Shown: in pieces, positions 33,346 to 42,497 of the stretch
Numbering within the stretch: the first letter of the stretch is position 1
How the letters are laid out: every line of letters starts with the position of its first letter
Origin: Winogradskyella sp. MH6
GTDB lineage: Bacteria; Bacteroidota; Bacteroidia; Flavobacteriales; Flavobacteriaceae
NCBI RefSeq assembly: GCF_022810765.1
Contig: NZ_CP094494.1
Span: forward strand, 2,108,001 to 2,172,000
Length of the DNA: 64,000 bases
Direction: 5' to 3'
Notes under the pieces: model-generated
The model's input: the letters and a program-made list of their open reading frames with translations, nothing else
Databases searched by the model: none
Told to the model about the DNA's origin: nothing
Translations under genes and position numbers: made by a program

Positions 33346-35301
33346 ATGAAACGTTTTCTAATTGTCCTGGTATTATTTGTATTTCATAATACCTGGAGTC
33401 AGGTTTTAATTATTAATGAGCTAGATCCAGATACACCAAGCACTGATACGGCAGAGTTTATAGAGTTAAAGTCGCAGACACCAAATTTTCCTACCGATGG
33501 TTATATTTTGGTCTTCTTCAATGGATCTTCCAGTGGTGCTGATTCAAGTTATATGGTAATTGATTTAGATGGTTACCAAACAGATAATAATGGATTGCTT
33601 GTAATTGGTAGTGAAGGTGTTTATCCGTTTCCTCAATTATTAATATCAGAAAATGTTATTCAGAATGGAGCAGATGCTGTTGGGATTTATCAAGCTTCTG
33701 TGAGTGATTTTCCAGAAGGTACTTTAGCAACACAAACCAATCTTATAGATGCCATAGTTTACGGTACTAATGATGCGGATGATACTGTGTTGATGAGTTT
33801 ATTAGGAGAAACAGTTCAATACAACGATAATGGTACAAGCTCTACTCAAAGATCTATACAGCGGTTTGTAGATGGTATGGGAGTGGAATCTTATTCTACT
33901 GCTACACCAACACCAAGGCGTGAAAATGACGGTTCAGGTACTGCGATAAATCCTATTCAGATTTCTGTTGCAGAAACGCAATATGATGAGGGAACTTCTT
34001 TTGATATCACATTTACTTCTGAAACTAATGTGACGTCAGATTTAAACTTTACGATTAGCCTTAACAATTTTGGGTTTAATACATCTGACTTTACAGGTAA
34101 TACAAGTCTTACGATTTTAAGTGGAACAAATTCCACAAGTACTACGATTACTTTAACAGATGATTCTGATGATGAAGGTGATGAAGTTATTAAAATTAAG
34201 TTTTTAGATTTAGTTGAACCTATAGTTCCAGGAAACAATTTTGTAGAGGTTAGGGCAGTGGACAATGATTTTACAGTTGCAGCTTGGGGAACTCCAACAA
34301 ATCCTACTACAGGAATTGTACAAAGCACGCAGCCAAATGGTTATTACGATAGTTTAGACGGATTGTCGGATTTAGCATTAAGACAGGCTTTGCAGGATAT
34401 TATAGCAGACCCAAATGTGGTAAGAGCACAAACCTATGCAGATGTTATCGATATTTTAATGGAAGCGGATCAAAATCCTGCAAATAGTAATCAGGTTTGG
34501 TTAGTTTATACCGAAGAGGGTAGGCCAAAATTAGATTTGCAAACAGGAAGTAGTAATACAGGAAAATGGAACAGAGAGCATACTTTTCCACGTTCAAGAG
34601 GTGGTTTTGATAACATAGAAGAAGATGACATAGCAGATGGTATTGATGTGTTTTGGACAACCAAAGCAGATTCTTTACGTCATGGAAACTCAGATGCCCA
34701 TGCTCTACGTGCTGTAGATGCTGTAGAAAATAGTACACGTAGCAATCAGCATTATGGAGAATATATTGGTCCTGTAGGAACATTAGGAAGCTTTAGAGGT
34801 GACGTAGCGCGTAGTGTGTTGTATATGGAAATACGTTATAATGGGCTTGAAGTGGTAAATGGCTTTCCGACTGCGACAGGACAATTAGGTGATTTGGCAA
34901 CATTATTAGATTGGCATAGAAACGATCCTCCCGATGATTTTGAAATGAATAGAAACAACGTAGTGTACAATTGGCAGTTTAACAGAAACCCGTTTATAGA
35001 TCAACCGGATTTAGTAGAATATATTTGGGGAAATAATGTTGGAGATGTTTGGGATCAACCACTTAGTGTCGATGAAATTGGGTTAGAAGAGTTGTCACTT
35101 CATCCAAACCCTTCTAAAGGAAGAATTTATTTTGAGGGTTCAGATATTAAAAGCATAGAAGTCTATTCTGTTGAAGGAAAACAGTTAAGACAATTTAATT
35201 CCGTAGAAAATTTTGTGGATTTAGATTTGGCTTCTGGCTTATATTTAATAAAGTTGAATAACAGTAATGGTTTTATAACCAGAAAAATAATTATAGAATA
35301 A
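33346..35301 (+). CDS. T9SS-exported endonuclease I-family nuclease with lamin-tail and Calx-beta domains
   Basis: 651 residues. Signal peptide (1-18, ending NTWSQ); a lamin-tail-like domain (about 20-195; IINELDPDTPSTDTAEFIEL); a Calx-beta-like domain (about 205-305; ISVAETQYDEG, DDSDDEGDEVIKIKF); an endonuclease I domain (about 320-560) with the zinc-finger-type motif KWNREHTFPRSRGG (about 406-419) and the conserved DxxxLRxxNxxA part (DSLRHGNSDAHAL); and a type A T9SS sorting domain (about 580-651; LHPNPSKGRIYFEG to GFITRKIIIE). It would be secreted or surface-held to degrade DNA or RNA, for example for nutrient use. A terminator follows. Confidence 0.92.
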   Translation: MKRFLIVLVLFVFHNTWSQVLIINELDPDTPSTDTAEFIELKSQTPNFPTDGYILVFFNGSSSGADSSYMVIDLDGYQTDNNGLLVIGSEGVYPFPQLLISENVIQNGADAVGIYQASVSDFPEGTLATQTNLIDAIVYGTNDADDTVLMSLLGETVQYNDNGTSSTQRSIQRFVDGMGVESYSTATPTPRRENDGSGTAINPIQISVAETQYDEGTSFDITFTSETNVTSDLNFTISLNNFGFNTSDFTGNTSLTILSGTNSTSTTITLTDDSDDEGDEVIKIKFLDLVEPIVPGNNFVEVRAVDNDFTVAAWGTPTNPTTGIVQSTQPNGYYDSLDGLSDLALRQALQDIIADPNVVRAQTYADVIDILMEADQNPANSNQVWLVYTEEGRPKLDLQTGSSNTGKWNREHTFPRSRGGFDNIEEDDIADGIDVFWTTKADSLRHGNSDAHALRAVDAVENSTRSNQHYGEYIGPVGTLGSFRGDVARSVLYMEIRYNGLEVVNGFPTATGQLGDLATLLDWHRNDPPDDFEMNRNNVVYNWQFNRNPFIDQPDLVEYIWGNNVGDVWDQPLSVDEIGLEELSLHPNPSKGRIYFEGSDIKSIEVYSVEGKQLRQFNSVENFVDLDLASGLYLIKLNNSNGFITRKIIIE

Positions 35302-35322
35302 AAGCTTTTAAAAGCTATATAA

Positions 35323-35357
35323 AAAAAGCCAAACTCAATAGTGATGTTTGGCTTTTT
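35323..35357 (+). terminator. bidirectional intrinsic terminator
   Basis: AAAAAGCCAAAC pairs with GTTTGGCTTTTT across an 11-base loop, between the convergent nuclease and M56 genes. Confidence 0.85.
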
Positions 35358-35386
35358 CCGTTTTGATTGATTGATGAAATTTTAGT

Positions 35387-37582
35387 TTAGTTCTTTTTTG
35401 TTTTTATTACAATTACACCATTTTTCCCTTTGTCTCCATATTTTTCTGTGGCAGATTTATCTTTCAGAACTGTTACGGATTCAATTTGTTTAGGATTTAA
35501 ATCCCTAATTTTTTCTTTCGTAACCTCTTTGCCATCAATAATAAATAAAGGGTTTTCGCCATTATCATCTGAAAAGAAAACATTGTTCTTGTCGTCATTA
35601 ATTTCAATGATGTAGCTTTCGTCTTTATTGTCGGTTTTTGTAACCCAAACATTCTTGTTGTTTTTTTCTTCTACAATAACTTCAACATCATCATTAGAAT
35701 CTGTTTTAATTTTTTTGCCATTTACTATAATGATTTCATCTTCAGAATTACCATCATCTTCTATAATGACTTCAACGTTTTTGTCACCTTCAGAAATAAC
35801 TTCAAAAGTCTTGGACTTTTTTATGGTTTTGCCATTACTACCTTCATCAATTACCATATATAAGGTATCACCACTTTTGGTGTTTGTTTTTTCTTTAGAT
35901 ATAACAAACACATTATTGCCTTTACCTGTTTTATGAATTTTGTGTTTGCCTCCATTTTCTGTTTCGATAATATAGGAATGGGTTTTGTGCTTTGTTTTCC
36001 CATTGCCAATAGATATATTATTTGTTTCTTGATCAAAAACAATCTTTATTGGTTCAATAGCTTCGTCATCTGAGCTAATTTGATAATTGGTATTAGAGTT
36101 TTTAGACTTTGCTTCAATTTTAATAGCTCTTATTTCTCCATTCTTAGTGCGCTTTACACCTTTGAATTTTATTGTAATACCTACATTTTTAAACTTTTCT
36201 TTTATATTATCTAATTCAGAATCCGTAGTATTTTTGGTAATGATAAATTCAATGATTTTTTTTGAAGCCTCAGTTTTCTTAGAATTGTTTTCTTCTGTTT
36301 TATGGATTTTTTCAGAGTGAAGTTTCTCATTTTGCATACCAAGAGATTTCATTTTAGAGATGGCTCTTTTTTGTAATGCTTTATAGTCTGATTCGTTTTG
36401 TTTCTTATCAACATCAAAATGAAAAGTAGCACCATGAGGACGTCCTACATAGCCAGCATAGTCATCAAAAAATTCTTTGTAAATAATAAAATCTTCAATT
36501 GGAGTTTCTGCATTTCCACCTCCATAACTGTGGTTATAGAATTTTACAAAAACATCTATTAGTTCGTTGTTAGAATTTCGCTTTATTTGGCTAAACTCCA
36601 GTGATCCACCTTTGTCTTCAATAGCTTTAGACATGGTTTTTAGCTCAGTGTCTGTGGTGTTTCTAGTCACTAAAAATTCAATAGTTTCTTTAGAATTTTG
36701 GATAGTAGTAGTGTTATCTACATAGACTTTTTCGGTATTCGTGCTCATTAATAAACCTGCTAAAAGCGGTAAAACCAATAAGTACCTCCATTGTTTTTTG
36801 TGATTTGATTTAGATTTGTGTAACATAATGATTCGTTTTTTGATTTGTGAATTGTAAAAATTATTTGATAATGAAATGTTAGCATTTTTAACACTAGTTT
36901 TTAGTAATAAATGCTGGTATGCTTTTTCGTTCTGGGAAGTAGCTTGAGTTTCGTTATCTGCTATATATTCAAGGTTTTGACGAATCTCTTTTTTATAAAG
37001 CCATATCAGTGGATTAAACCAAAAGATAACACAAGCCAATTGGGAAAAAATAATGTCTAATGAGTGCATCTGGTTGACATGAACTTTCTCGTGCATCAGT
37101 ATAAGTTCCAATTCATCTTTGGTGTAGTTTTTAGGATTGAAGACAATCCACTTAAAGAATGAAAAGGGTGAAATTTTGTGATTTACGATAACGTATGTAT
37201 ATGTGCCTTCTTTGTTTTTTGGGTTTTTTAATAGCAGCCAAATTAAAGAGCCAAACTGAAATATAAATTGAAGAAATAAAACACTTAATCCTATAATGTA
37301 AATTATCGGTAATAATGAGGTCCATTGGAATGTACTTTCAGTACTAGCATCAGTAGTAGTATTTGGTGCTATGTCGTTAACCTGAAAAACAATATCTGGC
37401 GAAACAATAGTGTCTACTGAAACATAAATAGGAATAATTACAAGCGGAAATACTAATGCTAAAATTAGACCGATAAATAAAAACCAGCGGTTATGATTAA
37501 AAAACGTTTCTCGTTTTAATAGTAACTGAAAACATATATAGAATATGCAAATTACAGATGATGCTTTTAATAGATATTCCAT
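35387..37582 (-). CDS. BlaR1/MecR1-type M56 metallopeptidase with TonB-plug-like C-terminus
   Basis: 731 residues. Four membrane helices (about 5-20, 34-55, 90-112, 258-275) with the M56 zinc motif HEKVH (164-168) and the downstream Glu in QNLEYIADNETQ. Outside it are two similar modules, each opening with I-E-F-x-x-T-x-N-T-T-D (about 297 and 440), a long charged beta-like region, and a C-terminal part (PLFIIDGKEVTKEKIRDLNP, VTVLKDKSATEKYGDKGKNGVI) that resembles the plug-type motif of TonB-dependent receptors, as key residues I-D-G-x and V-L-K-D. There is no penicillin-binding sensor domain. It senses an unknown envelope signal and presumably cleaves the BlaI-type repressor. It starts 2 bases after that gene. 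Confidence 0.88.
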   Translation of the reverse strand: MEYLLKASSVICIFYICFQLLLKRETFFNHNRWFLFIGLILALVFPLVIIPIYVSVDTIVSPDIVFQVNDIAPNTTTDASTESTFQWTSLLPIIYIIGLSVLFLQFIFQFGSLIWLLLKNPKNKEGTYTYVIVNHKISPFSFFKWIVFNPKNYTKDELELILMHEKVHVNQMHSLDIIFSQLACVIFWFNPLIWLYKKEIRQNLEYIADNETQATSQNEKAYQHLLLKTSVKNANISLSNNFYNSQIKKRIIMLHKSKSNHKKQWRYLLVLPLLAGLLMSTNTEKVYVDNTTTIQNSKETIEFLVTRNTTDTELKTMSKAIEDKGGSLEFSQIKRNSNNELIDVFVKFYNHSYGGGNAETPIEDFIIYKEFFDDYAGYVGRPHGATFHFDVDKKQNESDYKALQKRAISKMKSLGMQNEKLHSEKIHKTEENNSKKTEASKKIIEFIITKNTTDSELDNIKEKFKNVGITIKFKGVKRTKNGEIRAIKIEAKSKNSNTNYQISSDDEAIEPIKIVFDQETNNISIGNGKTKHKTHSYIIETENGGKHKIHKTGKGNNVFVISKEKTNTKSGDTLYMVIDEGSNGKTIKKSKTFEVISEGDKNVEVIIEDDGNSEDEIIIVNGKKIKTDSNDDVEVIVEEKNNKNVWVTKTDNKDESYIIEINDDKNNVFFSDDNGENPLFIIDGKEVTKEKIRDLNPKQIESVTVLKDKSATEKYGDKGKNGVIVIKTKKN

Positions 37583-37584
37583 GA

Positions 37585-37944
37585 TTACTTTTTCTTTTCT
37601 ATAATTTCAATAATCTCCTTTAGCTCTTCAACACTAATTTTTTCCTCTTTCGCAAAAAAGGATACGACGTTTTTATAAGAACTGTTGAAGTAGTTTTCAA
37701 TAGCAGTATTCATAAAACGTTTTTTATAATCTTCCTTAGATACTATAGGGTAATACTGATGTGTTTTTCCGTAGGCATTATAACTTACATACCCTTTTTC
37801 TTCAAGGTTTCTAATTATGGTAGATAGAGTATTGTAGTGTGGTTTGTCTGTTTCTATTTCTGCCAATACATCTTTTACAAAGGCTTTGTCTAGCTTCCAT
37901 AATATGTGCATTATTTCTTCTTCTTTGTTAGTGAGTTTTTGCAT
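37585..37944 (-). CDS. BlaI/MecI/CopY-type repressor
   Basis: 119 residues from the ATG at 37944 (MQKLTNKEEEIMHILWKLDK); an open frame 33 bases longer is unlikely since it would enter the operator region. The winged helix (NKEEEIMHILW, NTLSTIIRNLEEKGYVS) and the C-terminal dimer helices (FFAKEEKISVEELKEII) are complete. It is expected to bind the palindromes at 37981-38018 and repress itself and the M56 gene, which follows with 2 bases between the stop and the ATG, until cleaved. Confidence 0.94.
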   Translation of the reverse strand: MQKLTNKEEEIMHILWKLDKAFVKDVLAEIETDKPHYNTLSTIIRNLEEKGYVSYNAYGKTHQYYPIVSKEDYKKRFMNTAIENYFNSSYKNVVSFFAKEEKISVEELKEIIEIIEKKK

Positions 37945-37974
37945 TTCAGAAGTTTTATTTTTTATTGATGAAAT

Positions 37975-37982
37975 CAAATATA
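37975..37982 (-). promoter_or_regulatory. -7 box of the blaI-M56 operon
   Basis: The reverse strand reads TATATTTG, an exact TAnnTTTG match, 31 bases before the repressor ATG. It overlaps the edge of the first operator palindrome. Confidence 0.6.
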
Positions 37983-38018
37983 ACTATTTTTGTAGTTAAA
38001 TAACTATAAAAATAGTTA
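37981..38018. promoter_or_regulatory. twin BlaI-type operator palindromes
   Basis: Two dyads of the form TAACTA-N6-TAGTTA, at 37981-37998 (TAACTATTTTTGTAGTTA) and 38001-38018 (TAACTATAAAAATAGTTA), spaced exactly 20 bases start to start, about two helical turns. They cover the -7 box and presumed -33 region of the repressor operon. BlaI/MecI repressors bind such paired dyads, so binding by the adjacent repressor is a strong inference. Confidence 0.8.
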
Positions 38019-38107
38019 TTTAACGAAAAATTTAGTTTTGTTAGCTTTCAAAATGAAGTATTATCTTCGCAGTCAATTAAAAAAAGGATTTAATAATTGG
38101 TTTGTAG

Positions 38108-39058
38108 ATGAGTGTATTTTATGTAGTGGCTGGGTTAGCGTTATTAGTTATAGGAGGTGATTTTTTAGTAAGAGCATCAGTTGGATTATCCTTTAAACTA
38201 AAGATTTCTAAACTGGTTATTGGGATGACAGTGGTGTCTTTTGCGACTTCTGCACCAGAACTTTTGGTAAGCTTACAAGCTGCTTTAGAGGGTGTTACAG
38301 ATATTGCACTTGGTAATGTAATAGGCTCTAATGTTGCTAATATAGGTTTAGTTTTGGGTATTACAGCAATTATCTCTCCTTTAGCTGTAGATCGCGATTT
38401 CTACAGGCTCAATTGGCCAATGATGATGTTGGTGTCGTTTGCATTGTATTATTTTTTGAAGAATGATGAATTGCTTTCGGCTTTAGAAGGTGGGATTCTT
38501 TTCGCTGCTTTGATAGTGTTTTTGGTTATACTCATAAGAAGTTCAAGAAAATCTATTAAGGCCAACTTAGACGAAGTAGATGATGCGTTAGCTGAGGTGT
38601 CTAACTTTAAGATTGTAGCTTGGTTGCTTATTGGTGCTGCAGGATTGTATTTTGGCTCAGAGTGGTTGGTTAAGGGAGCAAAGCAGTTAGCTTCAGCGGT
38701 TGGTGTTAGCGATTATGCTATTTCGGTAACAGTAATTGCAATAGGTACTAGTGTACCAGAGTTGGCGGCTTCTGTAATTGCAGCTCTAAAACGAGAAAAA
38801 GCCATTTCTTTAGGAAATTTGATAGGTTCAAACATATTTAATATTGCTTCGGTTTTAGGGTTAACAGCCATTATAAAACCAATTGCAGTAAATCCAAAAA
38901 CACCAGAGATTCTGTCGACTAATATATTTTGGATGATAGGTTTTGCGGCTATTTTGGTGCCTTTAATTCTTGTTCCAAAACGTTTTGAAATAGATCGTTT
39001 AAAAGGGATATTGTTGTTTGGTGCTTACATGATATTTATCTTTTTGGCACTTAAGTAG
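38108..39058 (+). CDS. calcium/sodium antiporter (CaCA family, YrbG-like)
   Basis: 316 residues with two inverted halves, each carrying an alpha-repeat: ATSAPELLVSLQAAL ... ALGNVIGSNVANIGLVLG and GTSVPELAASVIAAL ... SLGNLIGSNIFNIASVLG. The Pro-Glu and Gly-Ser-Asn residues form the ion path. It exports Ca2+ for Na+ or H+. The gene is divergent from the BlaI operon, with 89 bases from the second operator to its ATG, so it might also feel that repressor; the imperfect -7 box TATCTTCG at 38062-38069 lies outside the operators. Confidence 0.93.
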   Translation: MSVFYVVAGLALLVIGGDFLVRASVGLSFKLKISKLVIGMTVVSFATSAPELLVSLQAALEGVTDIALGNVIGSNVANIGLVLGITAIISPLAVDRDFYRLNWPMMMLVSFALYYFLKNDELLSALEGGILFAALIVFLVILIRSSRKSIKANLDEVDDALAEVSNFKIVAWLLIGAAGLYFGSEWLVKGAKQLASAVGVSDYAISVTVIAIGTSVPELAASVIAALKREKAISLGNLIGSNIFNIASVLGLTAIIKPIAVNPKTPEILSTNIFWMIGFAAILVPLILVPKRFEIDRLKGILLFGAYMIFIFLALK

Positions 39059-39064
39059 TGAGCA

Positions 39065-39097
39065 TAAAAAAAGCTCATAACTTAATATGAGCTTTCT
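39065..39097 (+). terminator. bidirectional terminator
   Basis: AAAGCTCATA pairs with TATGAGCTTT with a 6-base loop, A-rich before and T-rich after, between convergent genes. Confidence 0.8.
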
Positions 39098-39117
39098 GTT
39101 TATTTTAGTTATGCTAA

Positions 39118-40134
39118 CTATACATCAGCACTTTTTACAGTTTTTACAATTCTACCTGCAACTTTATAAGGGTCTGCGTTAGAAGCCGGACGACGATCTT
39201 CTAACCATCCTTTCCAACCTTTTTCAACAGTAATAATTGGAATACGAATTGAAGCTCCTCTATCAGAAATACCATAGCTAAACTGATCGATAGATTGTGT
39301 TTCGTGCTCACCAGTTAAACGTTGGTCGTTAAACTCACCGTAAACTTCAATATGTTCTTTAACAACTGGTCTAAATGCTTCACAGATTTTCTCATAAGTA
39401 GCCTTATCTCCACAAGTTCTTAATGTGGTATTAGAGAAGTTAGCATGCATTCCAGAACCATTCCAATCCATGTCTTTACCTAATGGTTTTGGGTGGTACT
39501 CAATATAGTAACCATATTTTTCAGTCAATCTGTCTAATAAATAACGCGCTACCCAAATTTCGTCACCAGCCTTTTTTGCACCTTTAGCAAACAATTGAAA
39601 TTCCCATTGCCCAGAAGCTACTTCTTGGTTAATACCTTCAAAATTTAATCCAGCAGCAATACAAAGGTCAGCGTGCTCTTCAACTAAATCTCTACCGTGA
39701 GTGTTTCTTCCTCCAACAGAACAGTAATATAAACCTTGTGGAGCAGGATATCCACCAACAGGAAAACCTAGAGGTAGTTGTGTTTTCTTGTCCATAATAA
39801 AGTATTCTTGCTCAAAACCAAACCAGAAATCATTATCATCATCATCTATAGTAGCTCTTCCGTTAGACACATGAGGAGTTCCGTCAGCATTTAATACTTC
39901 TGTCATTACTAGGTACCCATTTTTTCTTGTAGGATCTGGATAAATAGCAACTGGCTTTAATAAACAATCTGAAGCACCACCTTCTGCTTGTCTGGTAGAA
40001 CTACCATCAAAAGACCAAATAGGACAGTCTTCTAATTTTCCACTAAAGTCGTCTTCAACTTTAGTTTTACTTCTCATGTTTTGAGTAGGCTTATAACCAT
40101 CTAGCCATATGTACTCTAATTTAGATTTACTCAT
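39118..40134 (-). CDS. glutamine synthetase, eukaryote-like GSII type
   Basis: 338 residues from the ATG at 40134 (MSKSKLEYIWLDGYKPTQNM). It has the short GSII length and motifs: PIWSFDGSSTRQAEGGASDC, FWFGFEQEYF (metal-binding Glu), GGRNTHGRDLVEEHA, SGQWEFQ, DWNGSGMHANFS and RGASIRIP, given here by key pieces. It makes glutamine from glutamate, ammonia and ATP. The reading is divergent from a GSIII gene, 176 bases apart between starts. The reverse strand carries AATATTTG (one mismatch to TAnnTTTG) at 40162-40169. GSII lacks the Tyr adenylylation site of GSI. Confidence 0.93.
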   Translation of the reverse strand: MSKSKLEYIWLDGYKPTQNMRSKTKVEDDFSGKLEDCPIWSFDGSSTRQAEGGASDCLLKPVAIYPDPTRKNGYLVMTEVLNADGTPHVSNGRATIDDDDNDFWFGFEQEYFIMDKKTQLPLGFPVGGYPAPQGLYYCSVGGRNTHGRDLVEEHADLCIAAGLNFEGINQEVASGQWEFQLFAKGAKKAGDEIWVARYLLDRLTEKYGYYIEYHPKPLGKDMDWNGSGMHANFSNTTLRTCGDKATYEKICEAFRPVVKEHIEVYGEFNDQRLTGEHETQSIDQFSYGISDRGASIRIPIITVEKGWKGWLEDRRPASNADPYKVAGRIVKTVKSADV

Positions 40135-40284
40135 CAGTTTAAGATTTATAATTTGACGGTGCAAATATTGTTATTTTTTTCAATGCTATCAAAAAAAATA
40201 GGGTGTTTTAGGTAAAATGTTATTAATAGTTGTTAATAAGCCCTAATTTTTTAGGGGTATGTGTTAGTGATTTTGATAATTTCG

Positions 40285-40292
40285 TATTTTTG
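40285..40292 (+). promoter_or_regulatory. -7 box for GSIII
   Basis: TATTTTTG matches TAnnTTTG, 18 bases before ATG 40311. Since this lies inside a possible upstream extension of the ORF (TTG 40230), it argues for the 40311 start. Confidence 0.5.
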
Positions 40293-40310
40293 AGCCAAAA
40301 TTTTACTAAT

Positions 40311-42497
40311 ATGTCAACATTGAGATTTTTCGCTGTAAAAGAATCATTAAAAAGAAAACCTTTAAAAATAAAAGAGCCGAAACGACGCTCAGAAGTATTT
40401 GGTGCTAATGTATTTAATGAAAATGCAATGCGTCAGTATTTAACCAAAGAAGCTCTGTCTAGTATTATGGAAGCTATAACTAAGGGTACTAAAATAGACC
40501 GTGTTTTAGCAGACCATATTTCTACAGCAATGAAAGAATGGGCTATTTCTAAAGGAGCTACACACTATACACATTGGTTTCAGCCATTAACTGGAGCAAC
40601 CGCAGAAAAGCATGATGCTTTTTTTGAAACGATTGGAGATGGTATTGCTATCGAAAAGTTTGGTGGTAGCCAGTTGGTGCAACAAGAGCCAGATGCATCT
40701 AGTTTTCCAAATGGAGGTATAAGAAATACCTTTGAAGCCAGAGGTTACACAGCATGGGACCCAACATCACCAGCTTTTGTTTATGGTACAACATTGTGTA
40801 TTCCGACCGTTTTTGTCTCTTATACAGGAGAAGCGTTAGACTATAAGACTCCTTTACTTAGAGCTCTTCATGCAGTTGATAAAGCTGCTGTAGCAGTTTG
40901 TAAATATTTTGATAAAAATGTGAAGAAAGTAAGTGCTTCTTTAGGATGGGAGCAAGAATACTTTTTAATTGATAATGCTTTGGCAACATCTAGACCAGAT
41001 ATTGTTTTAACTGGAAGAACTCTATTAGGACATTCGCCTGCAAAAGGACAACAGCTAGACGATCATTACTTCGGAACCATTCCGTCTAGAGCTATGGCTT
41101 ACATGAGAGATTTAGAAAATGAATGTATGTTGTTGGGTATTCCTGTTAAAACAAGACACAACGAAGTAGCTCCAAACCAATTTGAGCTGGCACCAATTTT
41201 TGAAGAGGCTAATCTCGCAGTAGATCATAATTCGTTATTAATGGATGTAATGCAAAAGGTTGCTAAACGTCATAATTTTAGCGTTTTAATGCACGAAAAA
41301 CCATTTGCAGGTGTTAACGGTTCAGGTAAACATAATAATTGGAGTTTAAGTACAGATACTGGAATAAACCTTTTGTCTCCTGGTAAAACACCAATGAGCA
41401 ATTTACAATTTTTAACCTTTTTTATTAATACCATAAAAGCAGTACAAACTCACGAAGAATTATTAAGAGCTGCCATTGCATCAGCTAGTAACGATCATCG
41501 TTTAGGTGCTAACGAAGCACCTCCTGCAATAATTTCAGTATTTATTGGTGCGCAGTTAACTAAGGTTTTAGAAGAATTAGAAAGTGTAACAAAAGGAAAA
41601 TTATCACCTCAAGAAAAAACAGATTTAAAGCTAAACGTTGTTGGTAAAATCCCAGAAATACTATTGGATAATACAGATAGAAACCGAACCTCACCTTTTG
41701 CTTTTACAGGAAATAAGTTTGAGTTTAGAGCTGTCGGTTCTAAGGCAAATTGTGCAAATCCTATGACGGTTTTAAATACTATTGTTGCCAAGCAATTAAT
41801 GGATTTTAAAGAAGAAGTTGATGTGTTGATTGATAAAAAATCAATGAAGAAAGATGATGCCATTTTTAATGTATTAAGAGAGTATATTAAAACATCAAAA
41901 GCCATCCTTTTTGAAGGGAATGGTTATAGTGAAGCATGGGAGAAAGAAGCAAAAAAACGTGGTTTAAGTAACAATAAAACAACTCCTGATGCACTTAAGG
42001 TTAAAGTGGCGAAATCCTCAATAGAGCTCTTTGAAAACCTAGGTGTTATGAATGAAGTGGAAGCTAAAGCTCGCTATGAAATAGAAATGGAAGAGTACAT
42101 TCTTCATATTCAGATAGAGAGTAGGGTTATGGGTGATATTGCTCGTAATCATGTAGTACCTACAGCTGTAAGATATCAAAATGTTCTTATTGAAAATGTG
42201 AAAGGACTCAAGGCTATTTACGGTGAACACTTTAAAGATTTAGCAAAAGAACAATTAAATATTATTGAACAGATTTCAAAACATATAGAAGCCATAAATT
42301 CTTTAGTAACTAAAATGGTTGAAGAACGTAAAAGTTTAAATTCTCAAAGTAATATTGAAAAGAAAGCAAAAGGGTATTGCAATAAAGTAAAACCGCTTTT
42401 TGATGATATAAGATACCATTGCGACAAACTAGAGTTGATGATTGATGACGAATTATGGCCACTTACAAAATATAGAGAACTACTTTTTACTAAGTAG
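40311..42497 (+). CDS. glnN: glutamine synthetase type III
   Basis: 728 residues from ATG 40311 (MSTLRFFAVKESLKRKPLKI). The GSIII-specific N-terminal VFGANVFNENAMRQYL, HWFQPLTG, GSQLVQQEPDASSFPNGG and the catalytic ASLGWEQEYF are seen, then NEVAPNQFELAP, HEKPFAGVNGSGKHNNWS and NRTSPFAFTGNKFEFRAVGS (key pieces). The size and dodecamer-type GSIII architecture are typical of Bacteroidota. With the divergent GSII it gives two ATP-driven ammonia-assimilation enzymes at one locus; regulation by nitrogen is likely but no specific site is identified. Confidence 0.96.
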   Translation: MSTLRFFAVKESLKRKPLKIKEPKRRSEVFGANVFNENAMRQYLTKEALSSIMEAITKGTKIDRVLADHISTAMKEWAISKGATHYTHWFQPLTGATAEKHDAFFETIGDGIAIEKFGGSQLVQQEPDASSFPNGGIRNTFEARGYTAWDPTSPAFVYGTTLCIPTVFVSYTGEALDYKTPLLRALHAVDKAAVAVCKYFDKNVKKVSASLGWEQEYFLIDNALATSRPDIVLTGRTLLGHSPAKGQQLDDHYFGTIPSRAMAYMRDLENECMLLGIPVKTRHNEVAPNQFELAPIFEEANLAVDHNSLLMDVMQKVAKRHNFSVLMHEKPFAGVNGSGKHNNWSLSTDTGINLLSPGKTPMSNLQFLTFFINTIKAVQTHEELLRAAIASASNDHRLGANEAPPAIISVFIGAQLTKVLEELESVTKGKLSPQEKTDLKLNVVGKIPEILLDNTDRNRTSPFAFTGNKFEFRAVGSKANCANPMTVLNTIVAKQLMDFKEEVDVLIDKKSMKKDDAIFNVLREYIKTSKAILFEGNGYSEAWEKEAKKRGLSNNKTTPDALKVKVAKSSIELFENLGVMNEVEAKARYEIEMEEYILHIQIESRVMGDIARNHVVPTAVRYQNVLIENVKGLKAIYGEHFKDLAKEQLNIIEQISKHIEAINSLVTKMVEERKSLNSQSNIEKKAKGYCNKVKPLFDDIRYHCDKLELMIDDELWPLTKYRELLFTK

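Noticed and set aside
40230..40310. N-terminal extension of GSIII from a TTG
   Set aside because: The -7 box lies inside it and the known GSIII start aligns with ATG 40311.
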